Below are positions 45,220 through 53,030 of a stretch of DNA of 53,030 bases, one piece after another; within the stretch, counting starts at the first letter, position 1, and every line of letters begins with the position of its first letter. The DNA comes from Phaeobacter italicus. GTDB lineage: Bacteria; Pseudomonadota; Alphaproteobacteria; Rhodobacterales; Rhodobacteraceae. Below the pieces are notes generated by a model. The model did no database searches and was not told where the DNA came from. It saw only the letters and a list, made by a program, of their open reading frames with translations. The translations under genes were made by a program, and so were the position numbers. The stretch spans positions 1 to 53,030 of the forward strand of contig NZ_CVRM01000006.1 of assembly GCF_001258055.1 (NCBI RefSeq), given 5' to 3'.

Positions 45220-45803
45220 TTTCTGATGGAGATTTGATTCAATCTATTGGTGTTTATCTTGTAGTTTTCCACGTGGGATCTGCGCCTCGGCTCCTGTCTT
45301 GAGTTGTCTTTTCGTGATAAATAGCGCGCGAAAATATGCCGTGTTTCAGCAATGACTTGGGTATAGACTTACAAATATCAACAAAACCAGCGTTCTTCGT
45401 CCTGATGCGAAGAATTCTCACTATGATTGAGTGTTCCAGAAAAATACCCAGATTTATCCACAGGGGTGACGGTCCGACATCTTGTCCAGTAACTCTCTGA
45501 TTTTGCAGACGGCACGATGCACTAATCTGGTCTGAATATGCCTCTGCGGGAGAGGTTCTCTACATCAACTCTGCCCGTTAGGGGTTTGTTAACCGGCGTT
45601 AATTTTCCCGCTTCGACCGGCATTCAAACGGTGAGGGGCCTGCGAGAGAGAAACTCCGGCGCAAGGGTTTGGGCAAAACGTGAAGATTTTCTTAAGGCAG
45701 AATCCGGCTTAACGGAAAAGCTTCAAGCATGAAATTTTAAACTTGAAATGTATTGCCAGCCGCATATTCTGACTGCAGCCAAGATTGCAGGAGGGAGTGC
45801 ATC
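45220..45803. other. AT-rich 580-base leader of the aromatic-acid operon
   Basis: This stretch is clearly lower in GC than the rest of the window and has no convincing frame. It holds TTATCCACA at 45454-45462 (the DnaA-box consensus) and a related TTTTCCACG at 45265. There is a perfect hairpin TTCTTCG-N8-CGAAGAA at 45393-45414. The dyad TTAAC-CGGC-GTTAA at 45589-45602 also resembles a CtrA site. The wider dyad TTCAAG-N14-CTTGAA lies at 45722-45747. The last two are plausible operator sites for the MarR protein of the operon. GGAGG lies 9 bases before the first gene. Confidence 0.5.
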
Positions 45804-48098
45804 ATGAAAATCGCCTGTCTGGGAGGCGGCCCCGCCGGTCTGTATTTTGCGATCTCGACCAAGCTGCGTCAGCCGGATGCTGAAATCACGGTATTCGAAC
45901 GAAACAAGCCTGATGACACCTTTGGTTGGGGCGTGGTGCTGTCGGATGATGCGCTCGAAAACTTGACCGCCAACGATCCGGTGAGTGCCGAAAAGATCCG
46001 CGATAAATTCGCCTATTGGGACGATATCGCAGTGGTTCACGGCGGTGTGCGGACGGTTTCCGGGGGGCATGGTTTCGCCGGGATCGGCCGCAAGGCGATG
46101 CTGATCATCCTGCAAGAGCGGGCCCGCGAATTGGGCATTGATCTGCAGTTCGAGACAGAGGTCGGCCCGGCGGCGTCCTATCAGGCGGATTATGATCTGG
46201 TGGTGGCCTGTGACGGTCTGAACTCTCGTGTGCGCAGCGAATTTGCGGAACACTTCAAGCCAAACATCGATGTGCGCCCCTGCAAATTTATCTGGCTGGG
46301 TACGAAACAGAAATTTGACGACGCCTTCACCTTTATCTTTGAGAAGACCAAGCATGGCTGGATGTGGATCCACGCCTATCAATTTGATGCCGACACCGCG
46401 ACGGTGATTGTCGAATGCTCTGCTCAGACCTGGGAAAACTGGGGCTTTGAAGCGATGAGCAAGGACGAGATCCTGCGAACCTGCGAGGCGATTTTTGCCG
46501 ATCATCTGGGTGGCCATGCCCTGATCTCCAATGCGGATCACCTGCGCGGTTCTGCGGTCTGGATCAACTTCCCCCGTGTGTTGTGCGAAACGTGGCATCA
46601 TGAAAACGTTGTTCTGTTGGGCGACGCTTCTGCCACGGCGCATTTCTCCATCGGGTCGGGGACCCGACTGGCCTTTGACAGTGCGATTGCGCTTGCAGAA
46701 TTCATCACCACCGAACCAACGCTGGAGCAGGCCTTTGTGCGCTATCAGGAGGAGCGGCGGCTGGATGTGTTGCGCCTGCAATCAGCTGCGCGCAACTCGT
46801 TGGAATGGTTTGAAGAGGTCGAGCGCTATCTGGATATGGATCCGGTCCAGTTCAACTACTCTTTGCTGACGCGATCACAGCGGATTTCACACGAGAATTT
46901 GCGTCTGCGCGACGCGCAGTGGCTCGCCTCGGCTGAGAAATGGTTTCAGGACGCCGCGAGCGCGCCCAGCGATGCGCCGACCCGCCCGCCGATGTTTGCG
47001 CCGTATCAGTTGCGGGACATGCAGTTGAAGAACCGGATCGTTGTGTCGCCAATGGCCCAATACAAGGCCGTGGATGGTTGCCCGACCGATTGGCACCTTA
47101 TCCACTATGGAGAGCGCGCCAAGGGTGGGGCAGGCCTAGTTTACACCGAAATGACCTGTGTTTCTGCCGAGGGGCGGATTACGCCGGGGTGTCCGGGGTT
47201 GTATGCGCCAGATCACGAGGCCGCCTGGACGCGGCTGGTCGATTTTGTCCATGCTGAAACCGATGCCAAGATCTGCTGCCAGATCGGGCATTCCGGGCGC
47301 AAGGGTTCGACTCAGGTCGGCTGGGAGACGATGGATGCGCCCTTGACCAGCGGGAACTGGGAGACGGTATCTGCCTCGGCCATTGCCTGGTCCGACGCCA
47401 ACCCGTCCCCGCGGGAGATCACGCGCGCTGAAATGGACAGCATCAAGGCTGAATTCGTGGCTGCTGCGGAGATGGCTGCACGTGCGGGATTTGACATGAT
47501 CGAACTTCATGCAGCGCACGGCTATCTGATTTCATCGTTCATCTTGCCAAAATCCAACATTCGCAGCGATGACTATGGTGGATCGCTTCAGAACCGACTG
47601 CGCTATCCGCTAGAGGTTTTTGACGCAATGCGCGCTGTTTGGCCTGCGGAAAAACCGATGTCGGTGCGGATTTCGGCAAACGACTGGGTTGGTGACGAAG
47701 GCGTGACGCCGGAAGACGCGGTGGAGATCGCGCGGGCCTTTACTGCGGCTGGCGCGGACATCATCGATGTTTCGGCGGGGCAGACCACCACAGAGGCACG
47801 CCCGGTCTATGGCCGGATGTTCCAGACGCCGTTTTCGGACCGGATCCGCAATGATGCGGGGATCGCCACAATGGCGGTGGGCAATATCTATGAGGCGGAT
47901 CATGCCAACTCTATCCTGATGGCGGGGCGGGCTGATCTGGTATGTGTGGGCAGGCCGCATCTGGCCGACCCCTACTGGACCCTGCATGAGGCGGCGCGGA
48001 TCGGTGACCGTCATGCGGACTGGCCGCTGCCCTATCTTGCTGGCCGTGATCAGGCCTGGCGTCTGGCGGATCGCGAGGCAGAGGTGATCCGGGCATGA
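45804..48098 (+). CDS. 2-aminobenzoyl-CoA monooxygenase/reductase-type fusion protein
   Basis: The 764-residue protein joins two flavoenzymes. The N-terminal half (about 1-390) is an FAD-dependent aromatic hydroxylase with the dinucleotide fold [12 protein letters not shown] and the second FAD motif [20 protein letters not shown]. The C-terminal half (from about 397) is an Old Yellow Enzyme barrel with [13 protein letters not shown] and [17 protein letters not shown]. This fusion is known for 2-aminobenzoyl-CoA monooxygenase/reductase of Azoarcus evansii, which hydroxylates and then reduces the ring. Databases often label such fusions salicylyl-CoA 5-hydroxylase. ATG 45804 has GGAGG 9 bases upstream. 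It heads the operon; its stop overlaps the SDR start. Confidence 0.88.
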   Translation: MKIACLGGGPAGLYFAISTKLRQPDAEITVFERNKPDDTFGWGVVLSDDALENLTANDPVSAEKIRDKFAYWDDIAVVHGGVRTVSGGHGFAGIGRKAMLIILQERARELGIDLQFETEVGPAASYQADYDLVVACDGLNSRVRSEFAEHFKPNIDVRPCKFIWLGTKQKFDDAFTFIFEKTKHGWMWIHAYQFDADTATVIVECSAQTWENWGFEAMSKDEILRTCEAIFADHLGGHALISNADHLRGSAVWINFPRVLCETWHHENVVLLGDASATAHFSIGSGTRLAFDSAIALAEFITTEPTLEQAFVRYQEERRLDVLRLQSAARNSLEWFEEVERYLDMDPVQFNYSLLTRSQRISHENLRLRDAQWLASAEKWFQDAASAPSDAPTRPPMFAPYQLRDMQLKNRIVVSPMAQYKAVDGCPTDWHLIHYGERAKGGAGLVYTEMTCVSAEGRITPGCPGLYAPDHEAAWTRLVDFVHAETDAKICCQIGHSGRKGSTQVGWETMDAPLTSGNWETVSASAIAWSDANPSPREITRAEMDSIKAEFVAAAEMAARAGFDMIELHAAHGYLISSFILPKSNIRSDDYGGSLQNRLRYPLEVFDAMRAVWPAEKPMSVRISANDWVGDEGVTPEDAVEIARAFTAAGADIIDVSAGQTTTEARPVYGRMFQTPFSDRIRNDAGIATMAVGNIYEADHANSILMAGRADLVCVGRPHLADPYWTLHEAARIGDRHADWPLPYLAGRDQAWRLADREAEVIRA

Positions 48099-48853
48099 GC
48101 AGCATGATGGGCAAGCATGTGGTCATCACCGGCGGGGGATCTGGCGTTGGGGCCGCCCTTGCGCGGAGCTTTGCGGCTGAGGGCGCGCGGCTTACGCTTT
48201 TGGGGCGGCGGATTGAGCCACTGGAGGAAATAGCGGGAGAAACCCAAGGCCTGCCGCTTGCCTGTGATGTCACAGACGCAGGCGCAGTCAGAGCCGCGCT
48301 GGAAACCGCGCGAACGGAACATGGCCCCGTAGCTGTTGCAATTGCCAACGCAGGCGCGGCGCCATCAAAGCCGTTTGCGAAGATGGATGAGAGAGACTTC
48401 TCTGCGGCGCTTGCGGTCAATCTCGGCGGTGTGTTCAATCTTTGGCAGGCGGTCCTGGCGGACATGAAATCCGCAGGTTGGGGCAGAATGATCGCTGTTG
48501 CCTCGACCGCGGGCCTGAAAGGATACCCCTATGTGTCGGGGTATTGCGCTGCGAAACATGGGGTTGTCGGGCTCACGCGCTCGCTTGCGCAGGAATTGGC
48601 GCGCACCGGCATCACCGTCAATGCGATCTGCCCGGGCTTTATCGAAACCCCGCTTCTGGAACGGTCGATCGCAACCATTGTCTCCACCACCGGCATGAGC
48701 GAGGAAGAGGCCTCGAAATCACTGCGCGCAGGCAATCCGCAAGGCCGGTTCATTCAACCCGAAGAGGTGGCTGACACCGCGCTGTTTCTGGCGTCTCCTG
48801 CCGCAGGATCCATCAATGGGGCATGTTTGCCCCTTACCGGAGGGGAGATCTGA
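48095..48853 (+). CDS. SDR family 3-hydroxyacyl-CoA dehydrogenase-like oxidoreductase
   Basis: The 252-residue classical short-chain dehydrogenase has the NAD(P) motif TGGGSGVG (12-19), IANAG, the catalytic YCAAK (Tyr150, Lys154) and the [10 protein letters not shown] segment. In the 2-aminobenzoate pathway of Azoarcus an enzyme of this kind is thought to oxidise a 3-hydroxyacyl-CoA-like intermediate. The start overlaps the previous stop (ATGA) and the end overlaps the MarR start (TGATG), so all three are coupled. Confidence 0.9.
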   Translation: MSSMMGKHVVITGGGSGVGAALARSFAAEGARLTLLGRRIEPLEEIAGETQGLPLACDVTDAGAVRAALETARTEHGPVAVAIANAGAAPSKPFAKMDERDFSAALAVNLGGVFNLWQAVLADMKSAGWGRMIAVASTAGLKGYPYVSGYCAAKHGVVGLTRSLAQELARTGITVNAICPGFIETPLLERSIATIVSTTGMSEEEASKSLRAGNPQGRFIQPEEVADTALFLASPAAGSINGACLPLTGGEI

Positions 48854-49311
48854 TGCAGTCGGAACGGTCCAAGGACAGGCTGCGCCTGTGGCTCAAGGTG
48901 TTGAAAGCAACCCGCGCGGTGGAGGCGGAGATCCGCGAAAACCTGCGTCAGGATTTTGCAACCACGTTGCCGCGCTTTGACGTGATGGCGGCGCTCAGCC
49001 GTCATCCGGATGGGCTGAAGATGAGCGAGCTGTCAGGTGTGCTGCGCGTGTCCAATGGCAATGTCACGGGCATCGTGGAGCGGTTGGTGGATGACGGCCA
49101 TGTGCGGCGTGAAAAGGTGCCGGGCGACCGGCGCGCGAGCCGGGTTCTCTTGACACCAGAGGGGCTGGCGGAATTTGGCAGGCAAGCGGCTGCCCATGAA
49201 GGCTGGATCGACCAGATGTTCGATGCGGTGCCCGAAGATGCCGTGCACACCCTTTCCGAGGCGCTGGAGCAGGTGGCGCAGCGACTGGACAGCGAAGGAT
49301 CAGACACATGA
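48853..49311 (+). CDS. MarR family transcriptional regulator
   Basis: The 152-residue protein has the MarR winged-helix core, with [30 protein letters not shown] and the wing [15 protein letters not shown], flanked by dimerisation helices. The ATG at 48853 has GGGGAG 5 bases upstream and overlaps the SDR stop. It lies inside the operon, so it probably controls it. CoA thioesters are known ligands of MarR proteins in comparable aromatic pathways, so 2-aminobenzoyl-CoA or a relative is a reasonable inferred ligand. Confidence 0.92.
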   Translation: MQSERSKDRLRLWLKVLKATRAVEAEIRENLRQDFATTLPRFDVMAALSRHPDGLKMSELSGVLRVSNGNVTGIVERLVDDGHVRREKVPGDRRASRVLLTPEGLAEFGRQAAAHEGWIDQMFDAVPEDAVHTLSEALEQVAQRLDSEGSDT

Positions 49312-50111
49312 TTTCAACAGACACCAAACATTTTCTGTGCCGCATCGAGGATGGCATCGCCACCGTTTCGCTGGACCGGCCGGAACGCAAGAACCCGCTG
49401 ACATTTGACAGCTATGCCGAGATGCGCGACTGGTTCCGCGATCTGCACTATGATGACGATGTGAAGGCTGTTGTGTTTGCCCCCAACGGCGGCAACTTCA
49501 GTTCGGGCGGGGATGTGCATGACATTATCGGCCCCCTGACCAAGATGTCGATGAAAGAGCTGTTGGCCTTTACCCGGATGACCGGGGATTTGGTAAAGGC
49601 GATGGTCAACTGCGGAAAGCCGATCATTGCGGCCCTGGACGGGGTCTGTGTCGGGGCAGGTGCCATCATTGCGATGGCATCGGATATCCGTATTGCCACC
49701 CCTGAGACCAAGACCGCGTTCTTGTTCACCCGCGTGGGCCTTGCAGGTTGTGACATGGGCGCCTGTGCAATCTTGCCCCGGATCATCGGGCAGGGGCGCG
49801 CGGCTGAGCTGCTTTATACCGGGCGGTCGATGTCGGCAGAGGAAGGCGCGGCCTGGGGGTTTCACAACAAGGTTGTGGCTGCAGACGAGCTGCTGGCCGA
49901 GGCGCAGTCCTGGGCCACACGCATCGCGGCGGGGCCGAACTTTGGGCATATGATGACCAAGACCATGCTGGCGCAGGAATGGTCGATGTCGATCGAACAG
50001 GCGATCGAGGCCGAAGCGCAGGCCCAGGCAATCTGCATGCAGACGGCTGATTTCGAGCGCGCATATCAGGCCTTTGTCAAAAAGGAAAAACCGCTGTTTC
50101 AGGGTGACTGA
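49308..50111 (+). CDS. Enoyl-CoA hydratase/isomerase family protein
   Basis: The 267-residue crotonase-fold protein has the oxyanion-hole segments NFSSGGDV and [17 protein letters not shown]. The region that carries the catalytic Glu in standard hydratases reads [20 protein letters not shown], with Asp in place of the usual residue pattern, so the chemistry may be ring-opening or hydrolysis rather than simple hydration. Its start overlaps the MarR stop (ATGA). It probably acts on the reduced ring of the CoA-bound intermediate. Confidence 0.9.
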   Translation: MISTDTKHFLCRIEDGIATVSLDRPERKNPLTFDSYAEMRDWFRDLHYDDDVKAVVFAPNGGNFSSGGDVHDIIGPLTKMSMKELLAFTRMTGDLVKAMVNCGKPIIAALDGVCVGAGAIIAMASDIRIATPETKTAFLFTRVGLAGCDMGACAILPRIIGQGRAAELLYTGRSMSAEEGAAWGFHNKVVAADELLAEAQSWATRIAAGPNFGHMMTKTMLAQEWSMSIEQAIEAEAQAQAICMQTADFERAYQAFVKKEKPLFQGD

Positions 50112-50162
50112 GGCGCGACGCTGCCGAAGCCTGTGCCACGGGAGAGGGCAGAGGCCTCCGGC

Positions 50163-50185
50163 GGGAGTATTTTGGGAAAGATGAC
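50163..50185 (+). repeat. Interspersed intergenic repeat, copy 2
   Basis: This segment differs at one base from 4718-4740 and again lies about 50 bases after a stop codon, here inside the catabolic operon between the crotonase and acyl-CoA dehydrogenase genes. It suggests the 107-base gap was created by insertion of a repeat unit. Confidence 0.6.
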
Positions 50186-50218
50186 AGGGGCTTTGCCCAT
50201 TTGATCGGGAGATGAGAC

Positions 50219-51379
50219 ATGGCGGACAAGACGTTTCTGAGCTGGCCGTTTTTTGAGGATCGCCATCGCTCTCTTGCGGTTGAGCTGGATGACTGGGCTG
50301 CAGGGGCTCTTGGCGATGTGGATCACAGCGATACCGATGCCGCCTGCCGTAGCCTTGTCACGGCGCTTGGAGAGGCGGGGTGGACGCAGCATTCCGCCGC
50401 CATGACAGGGGAGCGGCTGGATGTGCGCAGCCTGTGTCTGATCCGTGAAACACTTGCACGTCATGATGGGCTGGCGGATTTCGCCTTTGCCATGCAGGGG
50501 CTGGGAACCGGGGCGATATCGTTGTTTGGTACGCAGGCCCAGCAGCAGGAATGGCTGCCGCTGACCCGCGCGGGCAAGGCGATGTCGGCTTTTGCCCTGA
50601 CCGAGCCGCAGTCCGGATCGGATGTGGCGAATTCCACAATGACGGCCACGCTGGATGGCGACAGCTATGTCCTGAACGGTGAAAAGACCTGGATTTCCAA
50701 TGGGGGCATCGCGGATGTCTACACGCTTTTTGCGCGCACCGGAGAGGCACCCGGCGCCAAGGGGCTGAGCGCCTTTATCGTCCCTGCAGGCCTGCCGGGT
50801 TTCGAGGTTGTTGAACGGTTGGACACCATTGCACCACATCCGCTTGCAAGGTTGCGGTTCAGCGATTGTCGTATCCCGAAATCGGCGCTTCTGGGGCAGT
50901 CGGGACAGGGTTTCAAGATTGCGATGTCGGTGCTGGATGTGTTCCGCTCCACCGTGGCGGCTGCGGCCCTTGGGTTTGCGCGGCGGGCCCTGGATGAGGC
51001 ATTGAGCCGGGTCAGCGCACGCCATGTGCAGGGCGCGCCACTGGCCGATCTGCAGATGGTCCAGGGCCATATCGCTGATATGGCGTTGGATGTGGATGCT
51101 GCTGCGTTGCTGGTTTATCGCGCGGCCTGGGCCAAGGACAGTGGCTCGGCGCGGATCACACGCGAGGCGGCGATGGCCAAGCTGTTTTCCACCGATCAGG
51201 CGCAGCTGGTGATCGACAAGGCTGTGCAGCTTCATGGCGGAGACGGTGTGCGGCGCGGTGAGAAAGTCGAAGAACTGTATCGCGATATCAGGGCGTTGCG
51301 GATCTATGAAGGGGCCTCGGACGTGCAGCGCGTGGTGATTGCGCGCCAGACACTTGCAGCCCATCTGGGAGGACAGTGA
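50219..51379 (+). CDS. Acyl-CoA dehydrogenase
   Basis: The 386-residue flavoenzyme has the family signatures [16 protein letters not shown] (FAD/substrate loop), [10 protein letters not shown] and the C-terminal [11 protein letters not shown] and [16 protein letters not shown]. Glu364 of YEGASD is the expected catalytic base. In the aerobic 2-aminobenzoate cluster of Azoarcus an acyl-CoA dehydrogenase gene is also present. It follows the crotonase gene after 107 bases that hold an interspersed repeat, and ends two bases before the ligase start. Confidence 0.92.
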   Translation: MADKTFLSWPFFEDRHRSLAVELDDWAAGALGDVDHSDTDAACRSLVTALGEAGWTQHSAAMTGERLDVRSLCLIRETLARHDGLADFAFAMQGLGTGAISLFGTQAQQQEWLPLTRAGKAMSAFALTEPQSGSDVANSTMTATLDGDSYVLNGEKTWISNGGIADVYTLFARTGEAPGAKGLSAFIVPAGLPGFEVVERLDTIAPHPLARLRFSDCRIPKSALLGQSGQGFKIAMSVLDVFRSTVAAAALGFARRALDEALSRVSARHVQGAPLADLQMVQGHIADMALDVDAAALLVYRAAWAKDSGSARITREAAMAKLFSTDQAQLVIDKAVQLHGGDGVRRGEKVEELYRDIRALRIYEGASDVQRVVIARQTLAAHLGGQ

Positions 51380-51380
51380 C

Positions 51381-53000
51381 ATGTTGGGACCAAGCGCGCA
51401 TATTGACACGTTCACGCGGGACAATCTGCCCCCTGCCGACAGCTGGCCCGAATTCCTGATGGAAGGGTTTGACTATCCCGAACGGCTGAACGCCGCGGTG
51501 GAGCTGACCGATGCGATGGTCGAAAAGGGCTTTGGCGATCATACCGCGCTGATCGGCAACGGGCGACGTCGCACCTATAAGGAACTGAGCGACTGGACCA
51601 ACCGGCTTGCCCATGTGCTGAGTGAGGATCTGGGAGTTAAGCCTGGCAATCGGGTGCTGATCCGTTCAGCCAACAACCCTGCGATGGTTGCCTGCTGGCT
51701 GGCTGCGACCAAGGCGGGGGCGGTTGTGGTCAACACCATGCCGATGTTGCGGGCAGGCGAGCTGGCAAAGGCCATCGACAAGGCCGAGATCAGCCATGCG
51801 CTTTGTGATACGCGGTTGATGGATGAGCTGGTGACTTGTGCAAAGACCTCCGCTTATCTGACCTCGGTTGTGGGCTTTGACGGGACGTCAAATCACGATG
51901 CAGAGCTGGACCGGCTCGCCCTTGAAAAACCGGTCACCTATGAGGCGGTCGAAACCGGGCGCGATGATGTTGCGTTGTTGGGTTTTACGTCGGGCACCAC
52001 GGGCGCGCCAAAGGCGACCATGCATTTTCATCGCGACCTCCTCATGATCGCTGACGGATATGCCGCCGAGGTTCTGGGGGTGACTTCTGAGGATGTTTTC
52101 GTAGGCTCCCCGCCGCTTGCGTTTACTTTCGGCCTTGGTGGATTGGCGATCTTTCCGTTGCGATTTGGCGCCTCTGCCACCTTGCTGGAAAATGCCTCGC
52201 CACCAAATCTCATTGAGATCATCGAGAAATATAAGGCCACGGTTTGTTTTACCGCGCCCACGGCTTATCGCGTGATGTTGCGCGCGATGGAGGAAGGGGC
52301 GGATCTGTCGTCGCTTCGGGCGGCGGTTTCGGCGGGGGAAACCTTGCCAGCGCCGGTCTATCAGGACTGGATCGACAAGACGGGCAAGCCGATGCTGGAT
52401 GGCATTGGTGCAACGGAAATGCTGCACATCTTCATTTCAAACCGTTTCGATGACCATCGCCCGGCCTGTACCGGCAAACCGGTCACGGGATATCAGGTTC
52501 GTGTTCTGGACAGCAACGGGGATGAAGCCCCACGCGGTGAGGTTGGCCGCCTTGCGGTCAAGGGGCCGATGGGGTGCCGCTATCTCGCGGATGAGCGTCA
52601 GGCGGAGTATGTTCAGGACGGCTGGAACGTCACTGGTGACAGCTTTGTCATGGACAGCGACGGATATCTTCATTTTGCGGCGCGCAATGACGATATGATC
52701 GTTTCGGCGGGTTACAATATCGCAGGTCCGGAAGTGGAGGCTGCGTTGTTGGCACATGAAGCGGTTGCCGAATGTGCGGTGATTGGCGCACCGGATGAAG
52801 CGCGCGGCGAAATCGTGCAGGCGCATGTGGTGTTGAGCGAGGGGCACAGCGCATCCGAGGCGTTGGTGAAACTGCTGCAGGATCATGTGAAAGCCACGAT
52901 TGCCCCCTACAAATACCCCCGTCACATGGCTCTGTTGCACAAATCGGGGTTTGAGCAGACTTCCCCTTCCCCAGACGGACTTATCCTACGGGCTCTGTGA
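51381..53000 (+). CDS. 2-aminobenzoate-CoA ligase-type AMP-forming ligase, 3' end interrupted
   Basis: The enzyme would activate an aromatic acid, probably 2-aminobenzoate, to its CoA thioester. ATG 51381 has GGAGG 8 bases upstream. The N-terminal adenylation domain is intact, with the P-loop LLGFTSGTTGAPKATMHFHR, GIGATEMLHIF, and the hinge region DGWNVTGDSFVMDSDGYLHF. Similarity runs to IAPYKYPRH (residue 515). The expected ending with a TGK lysine motif, which is needed for adenylation, is absent. Instead the frame continues 24 residues (MALLHKSGFEQ...) into a sequence that looks like an insertion-sequence end, then stops. The protein is likely inactive or impaired. Confidence 0.85.
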   Translation: MLGPSAHIDTFTRDNLPPADSWPEFLMEGFDYPERLNAAVELTDAMVEKGFGDHTALIGNGRRRTYKELSDWTNRLAHVLSEDLGVKPGNRVLIRSANNPAMVACWLAATKAGAVVVNTMPMLRAGELAKAIDKAEISHALCDTRLMDELVTCAKTSAYLTSVVGFDGTSNHDAELDRLALEKPVTYEAVETGRDDVALLGFTSGTTGAPKATMHFHRDLLMIADGYAAEVLGVTSEDVFVGSPPLAFTFGLGGLAIFPLRFGASATLLENASPPNLIEIIEKYKATVCFTAPTAYRVMLRAMEEGADLSSLRAAVSAGETLPAPVYQDWIDKTGKPMLDGIGATEMLHIFISNRFDDHRPACTGKPVTGYQVRVLDSNGDEAPRGEVGRLAVKGPMGCRYLADERQAEYVQDGWNVTGDSFVMDSDGYLHFAARNDDMIVSAGYNIAGPEVEAALLAHEAVAECAVIGAPDEARGEIVQAHVVLSEGHSASEALVKLLQDHVKATIAPYKYPRHMALLHKSGFEQTSPSPDGLILRAL

Positions 53001-53030
53001 TGGGTATGCCAAGGGCCGTGTAGCGATTGA
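52928..53030. mobile_element. Left end of an IS5-family-like insertion sequence
   Basis: GGCTCTGTTGCACAAATCGG at 52928-52947 has the form of terminal inverted repeats in IS5-family elements (GGCTNTGTTGNANAAATC). It starts exactly where the ligase loses similarity to its family. The element would continue beyond the window, so the transposase and the other end cannot be seen. A short frame beginning ATGGGTATGCCAAGG at 52999 meets a stop after seven codons. The call rests on recalled IS ends, not on a search. Confidence 0.72.

Noticed and set aside
45538-45732. A 64-residue plus-strand frame upstream of the aromatic operon
   Set aside because: It has no ribosome binding site or recognisable segment and spans the candidate operator dyads.
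45220-45803. Replication origin
   Set aside because: One perfect DnaA box and AT-richness are suggestive, but there is no cluster of boxes and none of the usual origin neighbours (dnaA, parAB, hemE, gidA).

Overview
The window looks like a chromosomal segment of a Roseobacter-group alphaproteobacterium (Rhodobacteraceae). The evidence is high GC content, tight and often overlapping genes, and family-specific content: an alphaproteobacterial SAM-II riboswitch in front of metZ, DUF2842, DUF1217 and PACE proteins, hflK-hflC-degP, ftsY-EamA-yciB, and short interspersed repeats between genes. No rRNA, tRNA, CRISPR array or prophage was seen.

Layout. 0.2-1.2 kb: three small hydrophilic proteins in one minus-strand run (Rho-N-like, DUF5872-like, DUF3140-like). 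1.3-2.9 kb: an Lrp/AsnC regulator divergent from azlCD (branched-chain amino acid export). 3.1-4.7 kb: purA and a DUF2842 protein. 4.8-8.9 kb: a very acidic 750-residue protein, thiamine pyrophosphokinase and a DMT permease. 9.0-14.7 kb: L-serine dehydratase, two glutathione S-transferases, a split-barrel/ferredoxin-reductase fusion and a LysR regulator. 14.9-21.9 kb: rpiA, a PACE efflux protein, glutathione reductase, and the envelope quality-control set hflK-hflC-degP. 22.5-28.3 kb: a Crp-type regulator with a peptidoglycan-binding lipoprotein, a [2Fe-2S] ferredoxin, an FG-GAP secreted protein, a multi-repeat DUF1217 protein and a bestrophin. 28.7-36.1 kb: purD, xseA, a small secreted protein, lysoplasmalogenase, ftsY, an EamA permease and yciB. 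36.2-45.2 kb: SAM-II riboswitch-metZ, folE2, a Lys/Ala/Pro-rich protein resembling a PhaF-type phasin, trkH, lysC and ptsP. 45.8-53.0 kb: a six-gene operon for CoA-dependent aerobic degradation of an aromatic acid, best matching the 2-aminobenzoate (anthranilate) pathway.

The catabolic operon holds the fused flavin monooxygenase/OYE-type reductase, an SDR, a MarR regulator, a crotonase, an acyl-CoA dehydrogenase and an AMP-forming ligase. The first four genes overlap by 1-4 bases. The ligase reading frame loses family similarity at 52925, where a sequence typical of an IS5-family end begins. The normal C-terminus with the catalytic lysine is therefore missing, and the pathway may lack its activating enzyme.

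Other points of interest are the metZ leader, where aptamer, putative antiterminator and terminator can be read directly, the phasin-like gene with a PhaR-box-like sequence and two leader hairpins, and several perfect dyads upstream of regulated genes. Most genes are ordinary housekeeping genes. All functional calls come from reading the sequence; no database search was possible.
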